Program-made: the position numbers and the translations under genes | Assembly: GCA_905250885.1 (NCBI GenBank) | Contig: CAJNOQ010001779.1 | Coordinates: 1 to 28,623 of the forward strand | DNA length: 28,623 bases | Reading direction: 5' to 3' | Source of the DNA: Didymodactylos carnosus | Taxonomy: Eukaryota > Rotifera > Eurotatoria > Philodinida > Philodinidae | Part shown: piece by piece, positions 20,881 to 28,623 of the stretch | Layout: each line of letters begins with the position of its first letter | How positions within the stretch are numbered: the stretch's first letter is position 1 | Notes under the pieces: generated by a model | The model's input: the letters and a program-made list of their open reading frames with translations, nothing else | Told to the model about the DNA's origin: nothing | Database searches by the model: none

Positions 20881-21850
20881 TCATCAACACATAAAAATGA
20901 GAAATGAAAAAAGATATAGGAAAAATAAAAAAAGAACAATGTAAATAAAACCAAAACCAAAATAAATAATACTGATAGAGTTGAGACGATGATAAATTTT
21001 AAAAAATTGTATCAGTCGAAAATACTTACAGCGACTAGAAAGATCTGGAAGCGAAAGTTGAGACACAAGTAAAGAGCTAGAAGAATGATAGTTAGAATTA
21101 AGAGATGATACGTGCAGCAAGTTTATTAACAGAGTAAAGAACTAAAAGAGAAAAAGAATTGTCATAAGGTAAAACAATAACCAAGTTAGGGAGAACAGAG
21201 GAAAATAAGATTCGACGCCGAGCTTTAGGCGAAAGTAATCCAGAGACACGATTCAATGCGTGCAGTTTACCACGACAAGCAAGAGTAATGTCTCACACGA
21301 GATATTTTTCCAACAAAAGAGAATGGAAAACAGAGTCAAAGGCGGTCAAGATATTCTGCAACTAGAATTTGTAGAACTAATCACTGTCACAAGTGAAAAT
21401 AATAGAAAGTAGCACTTGGTTGTAGAATCGACCGTCAAAGGCTTTAGAGAAATCGAAAGATACATCATCACACTTCATACCAGCATTCCAGAAGTTACAG
21501 ACAGTTAAAGATAAAATGAACAAAGTTTCAAGAGTAGAATGTTAAGGCCACAAATCAAATTGTTTATTTACAAAAATAAATGCTTGGAGAGATGAGAGAC
21601 AAAAGTTGTAGATTAAAGAGACAGGACGATAGTTAGAAAACATCGGCAAGAGCACCTTTTTTGTGAACGAGAATAACATATGCAATTTTCTATAGAGCAG
21701 GAAATTTGCCAGAAGAAAGACATAAATGAAATGAAGGTGTGATGAAAGAATATCAGTCAGCACAAGAAGAGAAAAACAAGGGGAAGATTTCCCTCAAGAG
21801 AAAAAATGAGAATTGAAAAGTTCGACTTTATCTGCATCTGAGGAAACAGA
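20881..21850 (-). pseudogene. Decayed non-LTR retrotransposon (LINE) reverse transcriptase remnant
   Basis: On the minus strand several hallmark pieces of a LINE ORF2 appear in order but in shifting frames with stops. SSDADKVELFNSHFFS lies near 21840-21795. NYRPVSLI, a reverse-transcriptase block, is at 21634-21611. CDDVSFDFSKAFDG, the first catalytic-Asp block, lies near 21470-21430. HSLLLEKYLV lies near 21305. LPDLSSRCKYFRLIQFFKI, typical of the C-terminal end of such ORFs, lies near 21055-21000. The catalytic YADD-type motif was not found, and the spacing between the DFSKAFD block and the C-terminal piece (about 390 bp) is too short, so an internal deletion is likely. No upstream endonuclease region is seen. 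The element is dead. The clade (for example Jockey- or CR1-like) cannot be set by eye. Confidence 0.85.
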
Positions 21851-21858
21851 TTTGGATA

Positions 21859-22180
21859 CAACACGTGGGCAAGTCCAAGTCCGTCTTCAAAGGGTTTTTC
21901 TGACGGACTTGGGGATTTCTTTATTGAGTCCATCGAAGTTCAAGCAATTAAAATGTTTTACATTTGACAATGAGATGAATATAATCCGACTTATTTTATA
22001 TAATCCGAATTTATTAATCTTTTTTTTGTCCAACATGCATCGATGTATGGATAAAATTTATTTTCTATATGATATATATGATTATGACGTACTGTATAGT
22101 ACAGAAACTGCTACGAAGAATTTCAACTTGAACTCAGACTTGACTTGAATTTGAAAACGGTCGGACTTCCCCACCTCTAG
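21859..22180. mobile_element. Probable 322-bp TIR element at the 5' edge of the LINE remnant
   Basis: The left end CAACACGTGGGCAAGTCC and the inverted right end CTAGAGGTGGGGAAGTCCG share the core GTGGGNAAGTCC. An internal hairpin AGTCCGTC...GACGGACT lies near the left end. The flanking octamers TTTGGATA and TTTGACCC match only in the first four bases, so the target duplication is weak. It directly abuts the upstream end of the recognisable LINE sequence on the minus strand. An hAT-type MITE is the likely class; confidence is moderate. Confidence 0.5.
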
Positions 22181-23085
22181 TTTGACCCATACATGCAAGG
22201 AGAGAATGAATTCTCATGTCTTGCACAGTATTTTTTCAGTTTTTGAAGAATCAATAGAGAAAACAATTTTTTGCTGCACTTTAGATCATTTCAGTTTTGA
22301 TTTACTTGTAGTTTTATTCACGATCAAAATTAGACAGGCTTATGTGTTCTCGAACGCTTCGCTAAAAAGTTCAACGAGGAGAAGAAATATACACATAGTT
22401 TCAGAATACTTCGTTGTCTATGTATTACGGCATTCAAAACCTCCTTTTCCGAATTCCTCTGTCTACGACTGCATATTTCGTTGCGTCACATATCTAGAAG
22501 GAAATTCATGCTGTTGTGGTATGGTCGCAGCTATTGATAGCTCAACGAATCATTAGCAGTATATATTCCATGGATAGCCAATCACAAGCGACAAAAATAG
22601 AAATTCAATTTTAACCACAAGGGAGAAAATATTCAAACCAATGATCTCAAATATCAGCAGATACAGAGCAGTGCACACCTTTCTATGGTCAGATGAGAGA
22701 TGTCGCTAGAAAACCGGTTAGTTTTCATAACACAAAAAAGTCATCTTAGATAATGTAGTACAGATAATAAAACTTACCGAGTATAGATAATCTATCGTAG
22801 CGAATCGATTAAAAATACTTTCAGGCCGCTTAGGATTGTCAGAGGGTCCAGAAAACTTTTTAGCTTTGTATTACATTATGCGCTTTGTCCCGTTGAATCA
22901 GAAATGTCCACAACCACGGTTGCGAGATGTCTCTCTATAAAGGGGACAGCCCTACATTTAAAAACTTGTCCGCCAGAATGTTCCCTTTTCAAGGATATTT
23001 TCTTTTGGTCGTCTTCAATGGACTTTTCACTTTTGTTTTACGCTTCCAGTTCAACAGACCTTTAGCATTTAGTAATTTTTCTTGT
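22181..23085. other. Unassigned stretch, no supported feature
   Basis: A 124-codon plus-strand open stretch (22182-22556) is present but has no recognisable domain, no clear splice context and a composition that does not match the confirmed exons. No repeat or RNA gene was recognised. Confidence 0.4.
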
Positions 23086-23111
23086 GTAAGATTTCCAAGG
23101 GGGAAACAGCG

Positions 23112-23510
23112 TACTTTAAGGCGTAAAGTACGGCAAAGTACAAAAGTAGTTTGAAGTATGAAGCAGCTCAAAGTATGTAGAAGTAGCAGAAAGTGGCACA
23201 AAGTAGTACAAAGTAGCTCGAAGTACGAAAATAGTTTAAAGTAGCTCAAAATACAAAAGTAGTTCAAGGTACAAAAGTAGCTCAAAGTATGTAGAAGTAG
23301 CACAAAGCACTTCAAAGTAGCTCGAGATAATACAAAGTAGCTAAAAGTAGCATAAAGTAGCTCAAAGTAGCCTCAAGTAGTTAAAGTAGCTTGAAGTAGT
23401 TAAAGTAGGTTGAAGTAACGTAAAGTAGCCTAAGGTAGCTTAGAGTAGCTGAAAGTGGCTAGAAGTAGTTGAAAGTAGCTCAAAGTTGCCAAATTAACTT
23501 CAAGTACAAA
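23112..23510. repeat. Minisatellite of about 10-12 bp units (AAAGTAGCTC-type)
   Basis: Some thirty or more head-to-tail degenerate units built on AAAGTAGCTC, AAAGTACAAAAGTAG and TGAAGTAGTT fill this interval. Units drift along the array: AAAGTACAAAAGTAG forms dominate on the left and AAAGTAGCT/TGAAGTAG forms on the right. Open frames on the minus strand here (Leu/Tyr/Phe/Cys-rich) are products of the repeat. Confidence 0.92.
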
Positions 23511-23529
23511 AGTACGCTGTTTCCCCTAG

Positions 23530-24240
23530 TCGAGACTCCCGGCAAAACTCCAACGGGAGTCCCAAGTTTATGAAAAACTCCAGCAGGAATCGTAAGGAGT
23601 CCTGATGACTCTCGCAGGAACTTTCTAAAGTGAAAAGCCCAACATGGAGTCACGAGGAGTCCCCAAAAATTCTTGCAGGAGTCCTGTCGAGAGTCCTGTT
23701 GGAGAAAGTCATGCATGGACTCCCACAGAACTTCTCAGAGAGCAGAATGTTTTTCTCATGACTCCCATAAGAGAAAGTCTGTCAAGAGTCCCTAGAAATG
23801 TGTGCTCCCCGGGAGTCACCCTCACACTCCCCAACCTGTGCAATCCCCGAGGAGTCCCTCCCAACTCTCCATTCGTCGTTTGTTTTGCAGATAGGCAATA
23901 TATAAATATAATGTAGTTCTATGCTAAAATTTTAAAAACTTTCTTCTAGTAAGTCAACATTAATGTGTCAACCTTCGATGGGTGATATGTGCTCCAGCGG
24001 TACCAGTGGCAGTATCTGGCATTTAATTACTAATTAGTTACATGAAATTAAAAAGNACTCCCCAGGGACTTCCTTAAGAATCCCATAGAACTCCTGTGGG
24101 AGTCTTGAGGAATCCCTCTTGAATCCCTTAAAAATCCTCCATAACTCCACAGAGGATCCTGCCGGGGCCCCGTGACAGGACACCTGCTGACTCCTGTAGG
24201 ACTTTTTTTCCAGGACTCCTGCGGGAGATTGATCAGGAGT
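23530..24240. repeat. Degenerate GGAGTCC / GGACTCC repeat region
   Basis: The word GGAGTC or its complement GACTCC recurs densely and on both strands at 23530-23870 and 24057-24240, often as self-complementary pairs such as ACTCC..GGAGT with spacers of 5-20 bp. A gap of about 180 bp (23875-24055) is ordinary A/T-rich sequence. The symmetric words would let single strands fold into many small hairpins. No protein character. Confidence 0.75.
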
Positions 24241-24731
24241 CTCGACTAGGGTCCCCCTTGGAGATTTCACATAGGCAAAAGCACTGAACGGAGAATTAAG
24301 GATTAGAATGAATACAAATTCAACATGTAATAATTCTCATGATTGTGATTGTGATCTATGATTTTGAATAACAAAGATGTTCCTAATAAGAGTATGCGTG
24401 GAAGTAAATATATGAATACATTAGTAAAAATAACGTTTGAATTGATCATTTAGCGCTTTTTGTGTGAAAACAGATAGTTGTATTAAATTTTATGTTATGA
24501 TGTAGTAATGCGGCAAGCCCAATGAACAACAGAAATATTCGATAGAAAAAAGAATATATTGCTGTTCCTTTAATTTTTCGATGGTATTGTGCGACAAATA
24601 CTATGTCTTGTACCCCTTTGTAGAAAAGAAGTCCCCCTTATGTCACGCGTTTCAACTAATATGTTCTCCTTTACTGCTCTCTTTAATTGGCATCCCTGTT
24701 CACAACATCTCACAGCTATCCCGGTTGTGAA

Positions 24732-24927
24732 CGCCGACCGAAGGGAAGCGTGAGCATTTTCTTGAATTCAGAAGGATTCTTAGACCATCGAAGGATGTCG
24801 AGAAAACGTTTTAGATTTACATTAGATTACGAAGCTTCCACAACAAATAAGAGACAAATTCACAACATGTTTTATATGCTCCCTTACGCCGACCGAAGGG
24901 AGACGCGAGCGTTGTCTTGGATTCAAA
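24732..24927. repeat. Two-copy direct repeat, about 41 bp, offset 155 bp
   Basis: The block beginning CGCCGACCGAAGGGA occurs at 24732-24773 and again at 24887-24927. Similarity continues through GCG(T)GAGC, TCTTG and ATTCA. The two copies have the same orientation and could be the edges of a longer dispersed or tandem family. The open frame spanning them (24687-25022) has no recognised domain. Confidence 0.65.
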
Positions 24928-26538
24928 AGTCACGGAAGGTCGTCCGCAGATATAAGTTTCTAAAGTCAAGGGGCAGAGTGAGTACAGACGGGCGTTACCC
25001 TGTATTTTATTATACCTTATGATCATTAATGTTACTTCATTTTTCTTCTCAAATTTCGTCAGCAAAAAAAGCAATTCCAAACAAAAGACAATTTTCAGAG
25101 AAAAACGTTATCTTCAGACAAGATATAAGAAAAAACCTTGTCAGCGCAGCCCCTCTCGGGGACTAAAATAGGAAAAATAGTTCAATGAGAATAAACTGGG
25201 GGATTGCTTAAGTTGGTTACTTAAGTCTGCGCTTACGTTTAAACTTCAACTAAGATATACTTAAGTACGTCGGCTTAAAGCGTGTTACAAAGGAAATCCA
25301 GGTCTGTCTTACAGACGAAGTCGACTTAGCTCTCATCCAGGGTTTCCGATTGTTTTCAGGAATGGGAGATGCTAAACAATTTTCTTCGCGGAAAGTGGTT
25401 GACGGAAAATTTTTTTCTAAATATTTGGCAGAAAGTTAATTTAGAACAAGTTCGGAATTATGTAGAAAAATGTAAAAGATTTTGTCGGAAAGTCCACAAA
25501 TGTTTTTAGGGAGAGGCTAGCCCCCTCATGCAACCGAAAAAAGAGAGTAAATATCTCTTGAACAGTTCAAAGGATTTATATGGTTTTTTATTAGTTGGAT
25601 AGCCTACTCTTTAAAGTTTTATTCAACATATTTCGAATAAAATGTCTGTGCGTATCAAGGTCATAATCACCACCGTTCTAGTGAAGACTAAATTCTGGTC
25701 CCCTACAACTGTACAACCAAAACTAGGAGTCAGGAACGGTAAAACCAGATGGAATGACTAATCCATTAGAGCTACATTCTAAGGCTTTTGTGAAATTGCT
25801 AAGGTAGAAATTCGGTCCCGCTCTGAAAGATATAAAGTAATTACTGAAGAAAAACTCGATGAAACGAGTGATGTTTATGAACATGTACCCGGATCAAGTG
25901 TTCAATCTGTTTCGTAAGCTTATTCCATATTGCAAACAGCGTCACGGAATTACCACAGATTATTTCTTGTTAAAGCTATTTATGACAAAATATACTGAAT
26001 AACTCTAGCAAAAAACTTCCTAGATCGTGGTGAAGTGTGTGTGTCCTCTAACGATAGTGCACATTCACATAGTGTCATGTCGTCAACTGGTGGTAGTGGA
26101 TAATATGCCATTTTGAAATTGAGAGTGTCGCGTGTTCTTCTTGTATGGTACTATTTATATCAGTTTCAACATCAGCTCAAATGATATTTTTGTATAATAT
26201 TCTAACGTAATTTGATGATGTTTTGGACTATGGAAAGTAATCATTTTGTACCTTTCCTTAAGTAATTGATTCTTTAATAATCCTTTGACTGATCCTTTAT
26301 TAATCCAATAATTACTAATATATGTCTACTTTCTTGTTTTTGTCTACTTTTGTTGTTGGTGTTCCACTTTTCAATTGTTTTTCTGTATTTATTTTTTCTA
26401 TCCTGTATCCTTTTGTATTTACTTTTTCTTGTACATATTTTTCAGGCAGTTACTGGTATCTATCACTCTATTATGATAGCTATAGTCATCTCTCATTCTT
26501 ATTAAGAATAAGTTATATTTTTAACCAATCTTAAAATC
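24928..26538. other. Non-coding or decayed stretch without an assigned feature
   Basis: No gene is supported. Short open stretches that look protein-like occur near 25803-25907 (containing RSRSERYKVITEEKLDETSD) and 26010-26102 (containing NFLDRGEVCVSSNDSAHSHS before a stop). Their phases do not join by any splice sites I can see. They could be relics of a displaced gene fragment or chance. The rest is A/T-rich. Confidence 0.35.
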
Positions 26539-26582
26539 AATAGTTTTTTTTCTCGTTCTATAGAACGAGAAAAAAAACTATT
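26539..26582. repeat. Perfect 44-bp palindrome with no spacer
   Basis: Each arm is 22 bp (AATAGTTTTTTTTCTCGTTCTA followed immediately by its exact reverse complement), centred between 26560 and 26561 on TCTA|TAGA. Symmetry stops abruptly at 26538/26583. Each strand could form a hairpin with an A-rich stem. The flanking right side is an AT-only run. Confidence 0.95.
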
Positions 26583-27340
26583 AATATAATTTATAATATA
26601 TTATAAATCCACACTACGTAATGGAGGTTGTTATTCTGTAGAAGTACCCTAGTCTTAGTCTTACTTCAAAAATCCACACGTCCACATTACCCCATTACTT
26701 CTACCCTCAAAACGCGTTGTTTGAGCGTTTCTGGATAAAAGCTATGGATTCGACCAATCAAAAACCGTCACTAAAGTGTCAATGTCAGTAGTTTTACCCT
26801 TGGCCAATGGATGTGACAACGTGACATTTTGACGTAACATTTTTATTTGTCTATAAACTGTCTGATAACAAGCATTTACCTATTACATTTAATGCATTTT
26901 TAACGTTATTATCGCTTGTTTAATGGCGGTTTTGTGAACATTTTCTGCAGCTGATTTTCCTTGGTAGCTAGCTAAAAAACTTCTATATTCTTTAGACAAA
27001 CCACTGTTTCATATATAATAGTGATTTCTACAAAATAAAATGTGTGGAAGACACCTTGGTAGAAAAAAGAGCAGAAACAAGACAGGCAGAGAAAATTCCA
27101 AAAATCAGAATTTATCTGCCCAAATCAGATTTGGGATTCATGGAGTTGATAGAAATAGTCTTCAGGATACCCAATAATAAACAGTAAGTAACACTTCTCT
27201 GTCTAACAGATAACTGGACAAACTAAAGGAAAATACAAAGAAATCAACGGATTTCATGTTTTAATAAACTTACATCTGTCTACTGATATATCACCAAAAT
27301 CCAGCGCTTCTGCTATGCTACATACTACTCTAGATTAAGT
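26583..27340. other. Upstream region of ATP6V1F, no gene seen
   Basis: This intergenic stretch ends at the ATP6V1F start codon. A 46-codon frame from the ATG at 27040 is basic and low-complexity and ends in a stop. It has no recognised domain and is probably not translated. Promoter elements could not be assigned. Confidence 0.4.
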
Positions 27341-27732
27341 ATGGCTGGTTTATTTGCTGGAAAAAGTAAACTCATTGCTGTCATTGGTGATGAAGTATGT
27401 ATTTAGTAAATTCTATTTAGTGTGCACGTCTTATTTAATGTTTTTTGTTTCCAGGATACTGTGACAGGTTTTTTGCTAGGTGGTATTGGTGAATTAAACA
27501 AAAATCGCCGACCAAATTTTCTTATTGTTGATCGAAGTAAATCAGAAATAAAAATGTGCTGTGTGTTTGTTTATTTCAACCAGCAGCATGCTGAAAGTCT
27601 ATCATGAATAACATAAGAAGGGAATTATTTTTGTTTTTTTTCCATTTAGACACTAAAGTTCAAGATATTGATGAAGCATTTAAAAACTTTTTAAATCGTG
27701 ATGATATAGGCATCATACTTATCAGTCAATAT
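27341..27732 (+). CDS. ATP6V1F: V-type proton ATPase subunit F, first three exons (3' part not in window)
   Basis: Subunit F sits in the central stalk of the cytosolic V1 sector and couples ATP hydrolysis to proton transport. Exons: 27341-27394, 27455-27536 and 27650-27732. Splice phases agree at both introns, and the third exon ends with a good donor, CAATAT|GTAAGT. The encoded start [18 protein letters not shown], then [18 protein letters not shown] and [15 protein letters not shown], are hallmark segments of the family. The 73 residues seen correspond to roughly the first 60% of the usual 119-125 aa protein. The next segment, usually starting IAEMVR, is not found in the remaining 890 bp. 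Either the next intron is unusually long and the last exon lies beyond the right edge, or the gene is broken here. Intact splice sites and no stops in the exons favour a functional gene. Confidence 0.92.
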
Positions 27733-28623
27733 GTAAGTAATGTTTCTTTGGAGGTCTTAGTGGAAAGCATTGAACGGAAAGATGTCGATAATTAAAATAC
27801 TGAATAGAAAAGATTTATGTACTGTGATGATATGTGAGGAAGATATTTTATCGGAATGGCTATTGACAGACCTGGAGGTGTTAGCAAGGAGCTATTGACA
27901 GCGCAAGACTGGCAGCAACGACCTATTGACAGTCCAAAATGCACTTGCACATTCCATAAATGTGTTATTCAAAATGTTATGTTGAATTAGTTCGGGATTT
28001 TACGGTCTATGCGCTTTGCGAGGTGATTTGTGGTGGTGTGGGCGGATGAGATGGCTGTGCATGATAGTGAGTCACTGAAATACTTCTATGTAACCTGGAG
28101 ATAACCAGACTTTTTTTAATAACACGTGTATGCAGACTGTAAGTGAGTCATTTGCAACTTTATTGTACAATTGGCGAAAAATAATGAAAGTGACTTTAAA
28201 CAAAATTTGATTAGCACATCTTGTTCTCCGTTGTTTTCTGAGTCTAGAACCCAAATTTTCCGACTACCACTTGCGTAGTGACTGAGATAAACTTCAACAA
28301 ACTTCGGCAGGTTCCGTTCTCTAGGTTTGAGGCTATAATGATCTCGAGGTTGTTTTAAAAGCGGATATATCATACACCATTCGATAGGTCTCGTAGAGAG
28401 CTATCGATTTATACCATATGTAACTTAGTGTGACCAGCCACTTTGGAGAAACTCGACATCAAAACTACATAAATTTATGGATAGATAGGTTCAGCGGAAT
28501 ATAAGGAGTCAAAATTGATGTTATAACTTGGTTTTTGACTAAAAGAACCGAAAAAACTTTTAGAGTAATCTCGATCTACATTTCGCGGTATATTGTAATT
28601 TTTTCCTACTTAGGTATGTTCTA
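27733..28623. other. Presumed long intron 3 of ATP6V1F, no exon seen
   Basis: No frame here encodes the missing C-terminal part of subunit F, and the minus-strand open stretches (28373-28116, 28254-28072) have no recognised domain. A short tandem repeat lies at 27860-27932. The sequence ends at the window edge. Confidence 0.45.
27860..27932. repeat. Three-copy CTATTGACAG repeat, 31-32 bp spacing
   Basis: The decamer CTATTGACAG occurs exactly at 27860, 27892 and 27923. Only the decamer is well conserved; the spacers between copies differ. This looks like a small degenerate tandem repeat. Confidence 0.7.

Larger units (their letters stand above)
23086..24270. mobile_element. Composite inverted-repeat structure with two internal satellites
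   Basis: Three inverted pairs are arranged around two satellite-like cores. Outer pair: 23086-23104 and 24252-24270, with 16 of 19 positions matching and core TCCAAGGGGGA. Second pair: 23100-23117 and 23509-23526, an exact 18-bp match starting GGGGAAACAGCG, enclosing an AAAGTAGC minisatellite. Third pair: 23524-23539 and 24236-24251, an exact 16-bp match CCCTAGTCGAGACTCC, enclosing a GGAGTCC-rich region. The second and third modules are joined with a 3-base overlap, and the third pair abuts the outer right repeat directly. No target duplication was identified and no protein is encoded. An undetermined base (n) occurs at 24056. Confidence 0.7.

Noticed and set aside
22989..23315. 108-codon Leu/Tyr/Cys-rich minus-strand frame resembling a membrane protein
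   Set aside because: It is the translation of the AAAGTAGC minisatellite plus its flank.
24687..25022. 111-codon plus-strand open stretch rich in Arg
   Set aside because: It spans both copies of a direct repeat, has no recognised domain, and is not supported by splice context.
25803..26102. Protein-like fragments on the plus strand ending SSTGGSG and a stop
   Set aside because: The reading phases of the two pieces do not match across any visible GT-AG pair, and no upstream exons or known domain were recognised.

Overview
This is eukaryotic genomic DNA, AT-rich, with intron-dense protein genes (most introns about 45-90 bp, GT-AG) and Leu/Gln/Asn codons strongly biased to A/T. No bacterial operons, tRNA or rRNA genes or CRISPR arrays were seen. 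The compact introns, animal-type gene set and many small DNA transposons suggest a small invertebrate. My best guess is a rotifer, possibly bdelloid, but nothing in the window proves the taxon.

Layout: (1) 1-1099, minus strand: two exons of a Ser/Asn/Gln-rich protein that I cannot name, running off the left edge. (2) 1100-4979: non-coding, with a 137-bp hAT-type MITE (4273-4409) carrying a perfect 8-bp target duplication. (3) 4980-14038, plus strand: a complete 28-exon gene for the Fused-type kinase STK36 (1338 aa as spliced here). Two of its introns are swollen by transposons: intron 14 holds a 1.66-kb TIR element with nested foldbacks, and intron 21 holds a small TIR element, a GC-rich repeat and a 613-bp almost pure palindrome. 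(4) 15032-18751, minus strand: a complete 7-exon gene for SCAP, the sterol-sensing SREBP escort protein (1060 aa), convergent with STK36. (5) 18752-27340: a repeat-rich stretch with three further hAT-like MITEs, a decayed LINE reverse transcriptase on the minus strand, a composite inverted-repeat structure with two internal satellites, a 155-bp-offset direct repeat and a perfect 44-bp palindrome. (6) 27341-27732, plus strand: the first three exons of the V-ATPase subunit F gene. Its 3' exon or exons are not in the remaining 890 bp.

The three named genes are not functionally linked: STK36 acts in Hedgehog signalling and motile cilia, SCAP in sterol-regulated transcription, and ATP6V1F in proton pumping. 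The most unusual content is the transposon architecture: one foldback family appears twice, in opposite orientation, in two introns of STK36, so the pre-mRNA should contain two long hairpins. Protein-level oddities in SCAP are a hexa-arginine RRRL-type motif in the first lumenal loop and the lack of a recognisable MELADL COPII-binding motif after the sterol-sensing domain.
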